DNA of 64,000 nt from Sarcodiotheca gaudichaudii. Its lineage: Eukaryota > Rhodophyta > Florideophyceae > Gigartinales > Solieriaceae. Shown in pieces: positions 15,629 to 23,900 of the stretch (its first letter is position 1; each line of letters begins with the position of its first letter). The DNA lies in the NCBI GenBank assembly GCA_032355985.1, contig JAUKVZ010000003.1, positions 62,001 to 126,000 of the forward strand. The letters run 5' to 3'. The notes under the pieces were generated by a model. It worked only from the letters and a program-made list of their open reading frames with translations, was not told where the DNA came from and made no database searches. The position numbers and the translations under genes are program-made.

Positions 15629-17304
15629 AGCGCCTGCGGCTCGGCCTCGAGGGGCAGCGTCTGCGGCGCGTCGCCGCCGGCGGCCCAGAGATCGTGCGCC
15701 AGAAACTTTGGATCCGGATCGGGAAAATCAGATCGGAAATGGCAGCCGCGGGATTCGGAGCGCCAGACCGCGCTCTGGGCGACGAGCGCCGCGACGAGCA
15801 GCATGTTCTGCGTCTCCCAACCTGAGGGCTCATCGAAGATCTTGTCCAATGTGTATCGCGCCCAGAAGTCGATCATTTCGACGACATCGCGCAGCTTTCC
15901 ACCCGTGCGTTCCACACCGACGTTGCGCCACATGACGGAACGAAGGCTGGATCGCACATCGGAAAGATCCAGTTCGCCGTGATCGGAAATGGGAATCGAG
16001 GAAATGATCTGCACGGGCGCCGAAGATGGGGCGATCTCCCAGCCGTTGTCTGCACTGCGCATCTCCTGGCAGATTTCGCCTGATCGTCTGCCAAAGACAA
16101 GGCCTTCAAGTAGTGAGTTGCTCGCGAGTCGATTGGCGCCATGCAATCCGGTGCAGGAGATCTCTCCGATCGCATACAGGCCCGGCACATTCGTGCGGCC
16201 GAAATCATCCGTGTGCACGCCGCCGACGAGATAGTGCGCCGCAGGCTGCACCGGAATCAGATCCTTCGCAGGATCCAGATCGAATCGCGCCAGCAGTCGA
16301 TGGATGCCGGGAAAGCGCGCAGCAAAGTGATCGATGTGCCGTGCGTCGAGCAGCACATTCGTATCGCCGGTGCGGGAAAGCTCCGCATGTATCGCGCGAC
16401 TGACCACATCACGAGGCGCCAACTCGGCCATGTCGTGGGCGCCCTGCATGAATCGGCGGCCCGAACGATCGACCAGATGTGCGCCTTCACCACGCACGGC
16501 TTCGCTGATCAGCGCTCGCGTGGCGCCGGCGATGTAGAGCGTCGTCGGATGAAACTGCATGAAGCACATATCCGCGACGCGGGCGCCGGCGCGTACGGCC
16601 ATGGCGACGCCGTCGCCTGTGGCCACAGGCGGATTCGTCGTCTCGCGCCACAGCATTCCGGCGCCGCCCGTGGCGAGGATGACGGCCTTCGCCCAGATCA
16701 TCTGCAGTCCGTAGCGAGCATGATGCGTGACGGCGCCCATGACCGGCGCGCCGTGCGCTGAACCGGGCGTCAGCAGATCAAGCGCAAAGCAGTCTTCAAA
16801 GATGCGCACGCCGTCGGTGAGACGGGCGCGCTCCCACAGGCAGCGGATGATCTCCTCGCCCGTCGCATCGCCATCGGCGTGGATGATACGACTGGAGCGA
16901 TGCCCTCCCTCGCGGCCGAGCTGAAGTTCGCCGGTTTCCGTGCGATCGAATCGCGCCCCCCACTCGACGAGCTGGCGCATGGCCTCCGGCGCTTCCTCGA
17001 CGATGCCTTGCACAACGTGTGATGAGCACAGGCCAGCGCCCGCCTGCATCGTGTCTTCGATGTGCGAGTCGAACGAATCTTCCCGCGTGGACACCGATGC
17101 GACGCCCCCCTGCGCCCACGAGCTGGCGCTGTCGGGCACACCCTGTTTGCAGAGCATGATCACATCGCCGTGCGTCGCTGCCTCGATCGCGGCGCGAAGG
17201 CCCGCCACGCCGCCCCCGATCACGAGGGTGTCCGTGAAGACCTGCGGCAGGAGCGATCCTCGAAACGGGATCAGGTAACGGCGTGTATCAAAGAGGTCGA
17301 GCAT
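15625..17304 (-). CDS. nadB: L-aspartate oxidase
   Basis: This 559-residue FAD enzyme oxidises L-aspartate to iminoaspartate, the first step of de novo NAD synthesis. The FAD Rossmann motif is TLVIGGGVAGLRAAIEA near 26-42. Family motifs include ASSWAQGGVAS near 61-71, LATGGAGMLWRETTNPPVAT near 210-229, HPTTLYI near 252, PAAHYLVGGVHTDDFGRTN near 353-371, and GLHGANRLASNSLLEGLVFG near 386-405. Length is near normal. nadA and nadC are absent from the window. It is first in a reverse operon with the lipoprotein, vsr and panB. Confidence 0.94.
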   Translation of the reverse strand: MLDLFDTRRYLIPFRGSLLPQVFTDTLVIGGGVAGLRAAIEAATHGDVIMLCKQGVPDSASSWAQGGVASVSTREDSFDSHIEDTMQAGAGLCSSHVVQGIVEEAPEAMRQLVEWGARFDRTETGELQLGREGGHRSSRIIHADGDATGEEIIRCLWERARLTDGVRIFEDCFALDLLTPGSAHGAPVMGAVTHHARYGLQMIWAKAVILATGGAGMLWRETTNPPVATGDGVAMAVRAGARVADMCFMQFHPTTLYIAGATRALISEAVRGEGAHLVDRSGRRFMQGAHDMAELAPRDVVSRAIHAELSRTGDTNVLLDARHIDHFAARFPGIHRLLARFDLDPAKDLIPVQPAAHYLVGGVHTDDFGRTNVPGLYAIGEISCTGLHGANRLASNSLLEGLVFGRRSGEICQEMRSADNGWEIAPSSAPVQIISSIPISDHGELDLSDVRSSLRSVMWRNVGVERTGGKLRDVVEMIDFWARYTLDKIFDEPSGWETQNMLLVAALVAQSAVWRSESRGCHFRSDFPDPDPKFLAHDLWAAGGDAPQTLPLEAEPQAL

Positions 17305-17382
17305 GGGCAGTATTGATCCGGCCTGACCAGTCTAGGACTCGGCGCGGGAGGGCGCCCTGTCTGGGAGGCAGGATCAGCCTGA

Positions 17383-17388
17383 TAGGAT
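17383..17388 (+). promoter_or_regulatory. -10-like TAGGAT before thioesterase
   Basis: TAGGAT lies 7 nt before the ATG at 17396. The embedded AGGA could also act as a weak Shine-Dalgarno, so the reading is ambiguous. Confidence 0.3.
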
Positions 17389-17395
17389 GCGAGCG

Positions 17396-17827
17396 ATGCA
17401 CGCAGACACGCACACCGATACAGGCGCCGCGACGAGGAATCTTGCGCTGCGCGTCCTGACCATGCCCCGGGACACGAATATCTACGGCACGATCTTCGGA
17501 GGCGTGATCCTCAGCTACATCGATCAGGCCGGGTTCGTCGAGGCTCGCCGCCATGGCGGCCATCGATGGGTCACGGTCGCGATGGATCGCGTCGAGTTTC
17601 ACCATCCGGTGTATCTCGGGGATCAGGTGTGCTTTTACACGCACACGGTCCGCAAAGGCACGACAAGCGTGACGGTGCGCGTCGATGTCGAAGCCGAGCG
17701 TCTCGGGGGCGGGGCGCCGGTGAAGGTGACCAGCGCCGAACTCGTGATGGTCTCTGTCGGCCCTGATGGCAAGCCGATCCCATCTTCATCCCCACCGACG
17801 GTCAATCTTCCGGATGGATGCGCATGA
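17396..17827 (+). CDS. acyl-CoA thioesterase, hotdog fold
   Basis: This 143-residue YciA/BACH-like thioesterase hydrolyses acyl-CoA in the cytosol. Motifs are MPRDTNIYGTIFGGVILSYID near 22-42 (catalytic Asn/Gly loop and Asp), then HRWVTVAMDRVEFHHPVYLGD near 55-75. An in-frame ATG at 17387 is possible; 17396 is preferred because it has TAGGAT at a suitable distance. It overlaps purN by an ATGA junction. Confidence 0.85.
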   Translation: MHADTHTDTGAATRNLALRVLTMPRDTNIYGTIFGGVILSYIDQAGFVEARRHGGHRWVTVAMDRVEFHHPVYLGDQVCFYTHTVRKGTTSVTVRVDVEAERLGGGAPVKVTSAELVMVSVGPDGKPIPSSSPPTVNLPDGCA

Positions 17828-18426
17828 GTTCGCCGAATCGTCTGGCGATTCTGATCTCCGGCGGCGGGCGCACGATGATCAATCTCGCCGACTGCATGGA
17901 ACACGGCGAACTTGATGCGGAAGTCGCGCTGGTCATCGCCTCGCGCGAGTGCTCCGGCGCCGACAAGGCGCGTTCACGCGGCTTCCCGACAATCGTGCTC
18001 GAAGGCGACATGACGGTGGATCAGTTTTCCGGAATGCTGGCCGATCATGGCGCGGAGTGGGCGGCGCTTGCCGGTTTTCTTCGCCTCGTGCCGATTCCCG
18101 AGAACATGCGCGGGCGCGTGACGAACATTCACCCGGCGCTGCTGCCGCTTTTCGGCGGCCGCGGCATGTTCGGCAATCGCGTGCATCAGGCCGTGCTGGA
18201 CTCTGGCATGAAGGTGTCCGGCTGCACGGTGCATCTGTGCGACGATCGATATGACACAGGACCCATACTCGTGCAGAAATGCTGTCCGGTGCTCGATGAT
18301 GATGACGTAGCGTCGCTTGCCGCGCGTGTGTTTGAGCTCGAAACGCAGGCGTATCCCGAGGCGCTCTCACTTCTGCTGAGCGGTCGCATGCGCGTCATTG
18401 ATCATCAGGCGAGGCTCGTGCGCTGA
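17824..18426 (+). CDS. purN: phosphoribosylglycinamide formyltransferase
   Basis: This 200-residue GAR transformylase of de novo purine synthesis uses 10-formyl-THF. The phosphate loop is LISGGGRTMINL, the catalytic Asn/His are in TNIHPALLPLFGG near 98-110, and the Asp is in DDRYDTGPILVQ near 137-148. The SGGGRTM loop differs from the usual SGxGSN. ATG 17824 overlaps the thioesterase stop as ATGA; ATG 17818 is also in frame. The zincin-PDZ gene starts at its stop codon. Confidence 0.9.
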   Translation: MSSPNRLAILISGGGRTMINLADCMEHGELDAEVALVIASRECSGADKARSRGFPTIVLEGDMTVDQFSGMLADHGAEWAALAGFLRLVPIPENMRGRVTNIHPALLPLFGGRGMFGNRVHQAVLDSGMKVSGCTVHLCDDRYDTGPILVQKCCPVLDDDDVASLAARVFELETQAYPEALSLLLSGRMRVIDHQARLVR

Positions 18427-19859
18427 TGAGCATGCGTGTGTTCATGCTTGCTCTTTGCATGCTGTTGTCGCCGTGCGCTCTTGCGCAGGATGTCGATGCA
18501 ATCGAGGATCGCGCCACGGCCGCATTTGAGCGCAGGGACTTTGAAGACGCTCGCGACGCCCTGCTGCTCGTCGTTGAGGAAAAGCCACGCAATCCGGCCG
18601 TGCTCTACAACCTGGCATGTGCGCACGCGCAGGTCGGCGAGCTCGAGCAGGCTGAAACGCGTCTCGTCGAGGCGATTTCATTCGGCTTCGTCGACTTCTT
18701 TCACATGGATCGCGATGGACATCTCGCGCCGATCCGTGATCGCGATCGATATCAGTCCATTCTGCTTGGCTGGCGCGAACTGCTCGACGCGCGGGCGGAT
18801 GCGACGGAGGAGGCGGCAAGGCGCACGCTCGGCGGGCGATACACATACACACGCGATCCGGAGTTGCGCCTGATCCTCGCCGGCGCATTTGACGAGCGCA
18901 CGATGGCCGAGGGACAGGCGGAGATTGAAACGGTCGCCGACTGGGCGCTTGCGACGCTCTTTGATGATCTCGGGCGCGATGACGGCGCCGATGCCACGCC
19001 CGATCCGTGGGTGATGGTGATCCTGCCGACACCCGAGGACTTCGTGCGCATGGTGCGAAGCTCCAATATCGGCGGGTTTTACGATCACGATCGACGACGC
19101 CTGATCAGCCAGGACATCGGCCCGAGCTTCCGCCACGAGTTCCTGCATGTGCTTCACTGGCGCGACATGACGCGAAGGGATCAGAAGCATCCGGACTGGA
19201 TCATGGAAGGACTCTGCTCCCTCGTCGAGGATCTCGACGTGACATCCGACGGGCAGATGGCGCCGGCGCCTTCGTGGCGGACGAATATCGCCAAGCGCCT
19301 GGAGCGAGGCGGGCGGCTGCTGCCGCTGGAGCGCCTGATGACGATGCCGCGCGATCAGTTCGTCGGGCGTCGACCCAGCGCCCACTACGCCCAGGCTCGC
19401 ACGTTCATGCTCTTCCTTTTCGAGATGGACATGCTCGATGCGTGGTATGCGGCGTACGTCGCAGGATTCGATCAGGATGAATCAGGGGTGGCGGCGCTGG
19501 AGGCGACATTCGACGCGAACATCAAGGAGATCGAGCGGGACTATCGCCTGTGGCTTCGATCTCTGCCTGAGGCGCCGGAGGAGATTGAGCCGGGCATGGC
19601 GAGTCTGGGCGTCGCAGTGACGCCGGGGCGCGGCGATGGGCCGGCCATTCAGGAGGTCGAGCCGGGATCGGACGCCCGGCGAGCAGGCCTGCGGGCGGGC
19701 GATGTCATCATCGGCATCGATGGCCGCTCGACACGCACGATGGAGGATCTCGTGCGCATTCTGAGTGTGCGCGAGGTCGGGGATATGGTGGAAGTGGATG
19801 TGCGTCGAGGCAGCCGCAGGCTGACGATGAACGTGAAGCTCATCAGGAAGCAGGAGTGA
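18426..19859 (+). CDS. exported TPR, zincin metallopeptidase-like and PDZ protein
   Basis: This 477-residue protein has a signal peptide (about 1-20, ending ALAQ). TPR-like helices cover about 25-95 (NPAVLYNLACAHAQVGELEQA). A gluzincin core has HEFLHVLHW near 237-245 (HExxH zinc site) and WIMEGLCSLVED near 261-272 supplying the third Glu ligand, as in peptidase MA/DUF1570 proteins. A C-terminal PDZ domain covers about 385-470 (LGVAVTPG; ARRAGLRAGDVIIGIDG). It is probably a periplasmic or surface metallopeptidase. It overlaps the purN stop by one base, but a functional link to purines is unlikely. Confidence 0.8.
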   Translation: MSMRVFMLALCMLLSPCALAQDVDAIEDRATAAFERRDFEDARDALLLVVEEKPRNPAVLYNLACAHAQVGELEQAETRLVEAISFGFVDFFHMDRDGHLAPIRDRDRYQSILLGWRELLDARADATEEAARRTLGGRYTYTRDPELRLILAGAFDERTMAEGQAEIETVADWALATLFDDLGRDDGADATPDPWVMVILPTPEDFVRMVRSSNIGGFYDHDRRRLISQDIGPSFRHEFLHVLHWRDMTRRDQKHPDWIMEGLCSLVEDLDVTSDGQMAPAPSWRTNIAKRLERGGRLLPLERLMTMPRDQFVGRRPSAHYAQARTFMLFLFEMDMLDAWYAAYVAGFDQDESGVAALEATFDANIKEIERDYRLWLRSLPEAPEEIEPGMASLGVAVTPGRGDGPAIQEVEPGSDARRAGLRAGDVIIGIDGRSTRTMEDLVRILSVREVGDMVEVDVRRGSRRLTMNVKLIRKQE

Positions 19860-19989
19860 TCTGCGATAAAAGGGCCGCCTCGATGAGTCAGCGGAATACG
19901 GACGTTAGACTCCGGGAGCGGCCCGCAGGCGATATGCCAAGAAGGATCTCCCCAACAAGGGGCAATGACAGGCGTCGGGCGAAGCCAGG

Positions 19990-20901
19990 ATGGCGAGAAG
20001 CATGATCAGGCGGCAGCGAACCACATTCTGGCACGACTTCAAGACGTTCTTCGTCCGAGGGCTGGCGATTCTGCTGCCATCGGTGCTGACGCTGTGGCTT
20101 CTGGTGCAGGGATATCGATTCGTCGAGACGAATGTCGCCGAGCCCATTAATGCGGGTATTCGTCAGGTCGTGATCTTCACTGCGCCCAAAGTATTTGACG
20201 ACGACGAACTGCCGAGTTGGTTCACAGTCAACGAGACGCGCGTCCTCAGGCGACTGAGTCAACGAGAATCCGAAGGCCGGCGCGAGATTTCTCGTGAGAT
20301 GGCGCGAAACCAGGTTCGTCAGGAGAACCTCGCGGAGTACTGGAACGATCACTGGTACCTGCGCCTCATCGGGCTGCTCGTCGCGATCGTGCTGATCTAT
20401 CTGGCGGGCGTGCTGCTCGGCGGGTTCATCGGCCGGCGCATCTACTTGCGCATCGAGCGACTGCTTGCGCGGGTGCCGATCTTCAAGCAGGTGTATCCGC
20501 ACGTGAAGCAGGTGGTCGACTTCCTCTTTGGCCAGGGTCAGTCGCCTCGAGAGAACTTCAAACGCGTCGTGCTCGTGGAGTACCCGCGCAAGGGGATCTG
20601 GACGATCGGGCTGATGACGGGTTCATCCCTTGCTGAGATTCATGAGGTCGCGGACTCTGAGTGTGTGGCGATCTTCATCCCCTCGAGCCCCACGCCATTT
20701 ACGGGGTACACGATCACGGTGCCCAAGGGCGAGGTGCTCGATTTGCCGCTGACGATCGAGGAAGCGCTGCGATTCGTTGTTTCGGGCGGCGTGCTCGTGC
20801 CGGAGCGAGATCGCGCTGATCCGGCGGCGCTCGCCGAGCGAGCGCAAAAGGCCGCTGACACGCCCGCAGACGGATCCGGCGCCTCGTCAGACCAGAGCTA
20901 G
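19990..20901 (+). CDS. DUF502 family inner-membrane protein
   Basis: This 303-residue protein has two membrane segments, about 20-40 (GLAILLPSVLTLWLLVQGYRF) and 123-150 (LRLIGLLVAIVLIYLAGVLLG), separated by a charged periplasmic loop. They are followed by the conserved DUF502 region: RVPIFKQVYPHVKQVVDFLF, GIWTIGLMTG, and FIPSSPTPFTGYTITVPKGEV. The family is widespread with no settled function. The C-terminus is disordered and Ala/Asp-rich. ATG 20002 is an alternative start. Confidence 0.85.
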   Translation: MARSMIRRQRTTFWHDFKTFFVRGLAILLPSVLTLWLLVQGYRFVETNVAEPINAGIRQVVIFTAPKVFDDDELPSWFTVNETRVLRRLSQRESEGRREISREMARNQVRQENLAEYWNDHWYLRLIGLLVAIVLIYLAGVLLGGFIGRRIYLRIERLLARVPIFKQVYPHVKQVVDFLFGQGQSPRENFKRVVLVEYPRKGIWTIGLMTGSSLAEIHEVADSECVAIFIPSSPTPFTGYTITVPKGEVLDLPLTIEEALRFVVSGGVLVPERDRADPAALAERAQKAADTPADGSGASSDQS

Positions 20902-21056
20902 TTAACTCCCACGGAGAGGTCCTGAGGTCGCTATCCTTGCTCATGAAGGGCGGAACACCCCTGCACTGGCAGAGGCGTCCCGCCATCGCGCCGCAAAGGG
21001 CGCCGGGCGCATGTAAGCGCGGAAGGATCGATTTTGGAAGCCGAGCAGGAGCGGCT

Positions 21057-21350
21057 ATGCGAATTGAAGTGAGCGGACGAGGCCTGGACCTCACCGACGC
21101 AATTGCGACGTACGCGGACACCAAATGTCAGAAACTGCTTAAGTTCTTTGACGGCGTTATGGAGATCGATGTCGTGCTCGCTGAGGTGGAGCATGGCGAC
21201 TTCAGCGCCGAGATCGTCGTCGATGTCGTGAAGCACGACCGGCTGGTCTCGCACGCAAAGGATTCGAGCATTTATGCGTGCATTGATCAGGCTGTCGAGA
21301 AGATGACGAGGCAGCTTGTCGACTTCAAGGAGAAGCTTCGAGCGCACTGA
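21057..21350 (+). CDS. hpf: ribosome hibernation promoting factor, short form
   Basis: This 97-residue protein matches short HPF/YfiA: MRIEVSGRGLDLTDAIATYADTKCQKLLKFF, followed by the beta strands of the S30AE domain and the basic C-terminal helix (AVEKMTRQLVDFKEKLRAH). Short HPF binds 70S ribosomes and promotes 100S dimers in stationary phase. AGGAG lies 5 nt before ATG 21057; the open frame upstream (to 20937) looks non-coding. It is followed by PTS EIIA and HPr genes, the order known from rpoN clusters, but rpoN is not here. Confidence 0.9.
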   Translation: MRIEVSGRGLDLTDAIATYADTKCQKLLKFFDGVMEIDVVLAEVEHGDFSAEIVVDVVKHDRLVSHAKDSSIYACIDQAVEKMTRQLVDFKEKLRAH

Positions 21351-21395
21351 TGCGCGAAGACGTGTTTTCTGAGCGCAAGACTGGAGATCGGGTCC

Positions 21396-21872
21396 ATGAA
21401 ATTGTCTGAGATCGTCGTCGAGAAGGCGATCGTTCCACAGTTGCAGCATTCGGAGCGTGACGAAGTCGTCAGCGAGTTGGTCGATGCGCTGGTTGAAGCC
21501 GGCGCCGCGCCTGCTGATATCCGGGACGAGTTGATCGCCTCCGTTCTGGAGCGTGAGCAGAAAGGCTCGACGGGATTCGGCAAGGGCGTCGCCGTGCCGC
21601 ACGTCAAGCATCCGACCGTTAAGAAGATCAGCGCCGCCATCGGACTGAGCGATCGAGGCGTTGATTTCAATGCGCTTGATATGCAGCCTGTGTTCTCAGT
21701 GTTTCTCCTGCTGAGCCCCGCGGACAGCCCGGAGGAGCATCTTCAGGCGATGGAGATCATCTTCAAGAATCTGAGCATTGATACGTTCAGGCGGTTCCTT
21801 CGACAGTCATCGACCGTCGAGGAGATCCAGACGCTGCTCGAAGATGCGGACAGCAAGAAGCTCGTCGGGTAG
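21396..21872 (+). CDS. ptsN: PTS EIIA domain protein, PtsN/fructose type
   Basis: This 158-residue phosphoacceptor protein has the EIIA-fru/Ntr fold. The active-site His is in FGKGVAVPHVKHPTVKK near 67-83, after REQKGSTGFG. In proteobacteria, paralogous EIIA-Ntr is a regulatory rather than sugar-transporting phosphocarrier. No membrane EIIBC gene is in the window, and the HPr gene follows after 74 nt, so a regulatory phosphorelay is the likely role. Enzyme I must lie elsewhere. Confidence 0.85.
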   Translation: MKLSEIVVEKAIVPQLQHSERDEVVSELVDALVEAGAAPADIRDELIASVLEREQKGSTGFGKGVAVPHVKHPTVKKISAAIGLSDRGVDFNALDMQPVFSVFLLLSPADSPEEHLQAMEIIFKNLSIDTFRRFLRQSSTVEEIQTLLEDADSKKLVG

Positions 21873-21946
21873 CAGCCGCCGGGCGCAGCTGAGCCGCGCC
21901 GATTCGTACATCGCAATCCCTTCACCTGCCTTCGGGAGAACAGCAC

Positions 21947-22222
21947 GTGTCGCAAAAGGCGACAGCCAGGGTGGTCGTTGCAAACCGGCTGGGACTTCAC
22001 GCCCGGCCGGCGATGTCCTTCGTGGATCTCGCATCATCTTTCGATGCGGATGTCCTCGTGCGCCGCGACGACCAGGAAGTCGATGGCAAGTCCATCATGC
22101 AGATGCTGATGCTCGCCGCGACCAAGGGAACCACGCTCGAAATCACAGCCACCGGCTCAGACGCCGAAGACGCCGTCCGCGAACTCTCGGCGCTCGTCGA
22201 ATCCCGTTTCGGCGAAGAATGA
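21947..22222 (+). CDS. ptsH: phosphocarrier protein HPr
   Basis: This 91-residue HPr has the phosphorylated His in NRLGLHARPAMSFVD near 13-27 and the regulatory-Ser region VDGKSIMQMLMLAATKG near 45-61. Retention of that Ser leaves open control by an HPr kinase, though none is seen here. The start is GTG with GGGAG 8 nt upstream. It is third in hpf-ptsN-ptsH and convergent with murA, 10 nt away. Confidence 0.92.
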   Translation: MSQKATARVVVANRLGLHARPAMSFVDLASSFDADVLVRRDDQEVDGKSIMQMLMLAATKGTTLEITATGSDAEDAVRELSALVESRFGEE

Positions 22223-22232
22223 ACGAAGCGGC

Positions 22233-23639
22233 TCAGGCGAGGCCCGCGCCCGCCTCAAATGCGCCAATCGGTGCACCGTCAAGTTGCAGCTCGCGATCAT
22301 CCACGCGCTCGATCCGGCCGCCGATGCCCGAGACAACTTCCTCCATCGCCTCATACCCGCGATCCAGGTGATAGACGCGGCGGATGATGGTCGTGCCCTC
22401 GGCAGCCAGCCCTGCCATCACAAGGCTCGCTGAAGCACGCAGGTCGCTGGCCATCACCGGCGCTCCGACCAGCCGACGCACGCCGCTGATGACGACCGTC
22501 GGCCCCTGCCGGAAAATCTGAGCGCCCATGCGCGAAAGCTCGGCGACGTGAAGGTATCGCTCCGGATAGATCTTCTCGGTGATGACGCTGTTGCCTTCCG
22601 CCAGCGTCAGAAGCGCCAGCAGCTGAGCCTGAAGGTCGGTCGGGAATCCTGGATATGGCTGTGTCGTCATGCGAACTGGACGCGGCGGGCCGTCCATGGA
22701 GATCTCGCATGTCGCCCGCAGCGGATCAGTCGACTCCCCTTCCGTCTCGATCCGCACGCCGATCTCCGAGAGGCGATCAACGACGGCGAGCATGGCGTCC
22801 AGGGGACAGTTCTCGAGTGTGAGCCTGCCGCGCGTCATCGCGGCAGCCATCATGAACGTGCCCGCCTCGATGCGATCGGGCATGACGCGATGACGCCCCC
22901 CATCAAGCTCTTCAACACCGTCGACGACGATGCGAGGCGTGCCGGCGCCCTGGATGCGGGCGCCCATGCTGGTCAGCAGCGTGGCGAGATCGACGATCTC
23001 CGGCTCGCATGCGGCCGACTCGATGATGGTCTGCCCGCGCGCCAGCGTCGCGGCGCAGAGGATATTGGCGGTGCCGAGGACTGTGGAGCCAAATGGTCCA
23101 CCCAGGAAGATCGTGGCGCCGCGCAGCCTTCCGGGGCGGCCCGGTGCATGCCCCGGCGCGGTGGCGATGATGTCGCCCGACTCAAGTGAGATATCGGCCC
23201 CGAGAGCCGCAAGCCCGCGCAGGTGCAGATCGACGGGACGATCTCCGATGGCGCATCCACCCGGCATGGATATCCGGGCCTGGCCACGCCTGGCGAGCAT
23301 GGGTCCGAGTGCGCAGATGCTGGCGCGCATCGTGCGCACGATCTCGTATCGGGCGTGACTGGCGCTCCAGTCCGTGCTTTGAAATGTCAGCGTTCGCTCG
23401 GGTTCTCGACCCTGCGTGGGGTTGGGTCCGCCGGACACTTCTTCGGACGCGCTGCATCCCAGGTCTTCGAGCAGGCGACGCATGCTCGCGATATCAGCCA
23501 GCCGCGGAGCGCCCTCTATATGGATGGGCTGATCCGTCAGCAGTGCGGCGGCCATCAGGGGCAGCGATGCGTTCTTGGACCCGTTAACGGCGATGCGGCC
23601 GACAAGTCGCGGACCGCCGTGGATGACAAATGCGTCCAT
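22233..23639 (-). CDS. murA: UDP-N-acetylglucosamine 1-carboxyvinyltransferase
   Basis: MurA adds enolpyruvate to UDP-GlcNAc in the first committed step of peptidoglycan synthesis. The protein has 468 residues, longer than the usual 420-440 because of small insertions (for example EVSGGPNPTQGREPE near 67-81). The N-terminal KNASLPLMAAALL motif and the catalytic Cys loop PGGCAIGDRPVDLHL near 124-138 are intact, with Cys rather than the fosfomycin-resistant Asp. PYPGFPTDLQAQ near 325-336 is also conserved. It lies alone on the reverse strand. Confidence 0.94.
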   Translation of the reverse strand: MDAFVIHGGPRLVGRIAVNGSKNASLPLMAAALLTDQPIHIEGAPRLADIASMRRLLEDLGCSASEEVSGGPNPTQGREPERTLTFQSTDWSASHARYEIVRTMRASICALGPMLARRGQARISMPGGCAIGDRPVDLHLRGLAALGADISLESGDIIATAPGHAPGRPGRLRGATIFLGGPFGSTVLGTANILCAATLARGQTIIESAACEPEIVDLATLLTSMGARIQGAGTPRIVVDGVEELDGGRHRVMPDRIEAGTFMMAAAMTRGRLTLENCPLDAMLAVVDRLSEIGVRIETEGESTDPLRATCEISMDGPPRPVRMTTQPYPGFPTDLQAQLLALLTLAEGNSVITEKIYPERYLHVAELSRMGAQIFRQGPTVVISGVRRLVGAPVMASDLRASASLVMAGLAAEGTTIIRRVYHLDRGYEAMEEVVSGIGGRIERVDDRELQLDGAPIGAFEAGAGLA

Positions 23640-23802
23640 GTATGAGACCAGTCCTGATGAGGTGAAAAGGCGAGTGCACTGCAGACCGCGAGACGGGTCC
23701 GATCATACATCGACCTGCGCCCGGCCCGGCGCTCAGTCGGCGACGACGGCGCTCCAGACGGCACACATTCACGCGCGCAGCCCTGATTTCCCATGGCGCC
23801 GC

Positions 23803-23871
23803 TTTCACGCCAAGCGCTGAATCGTAACTTCTGACAGGCTGCAGTCGTCTGCACAGGACGGCTGCATTTTC
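23803..23871 (+). promoter_or_regulatory. promoter followed at once by a terminator-like hairpin
   Basis: A weak promoter (TTTCAC 23803-23808, 16 nt, TAACTT 23825-23830) would start RNA near 23837. Immediately after comes a 10-bp hairpin (TGCAGTCGTC 23840-23849, GACGGCTGCA 23857-23866, one T-G pair) followed by TTTTC. No forward gene lies upstream, so this is a leader element of the fibro-slime gene: an attenuator, or a 5' stabilising hairpin. Confidence 0.4.
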
Positions 23872-23900
23872 GTTGCCGCTCCCTGGAGGAGGTCTGTCAC

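Noticed and set aside
19872-19924. GGGCCGC/GCGGCCC inverted repeat before the DUF502 gene
   Set aside because: The loop is 39 nt and the T run would serve the reverse strand, where no gene ends; it may be chance in GC-rich sequence.
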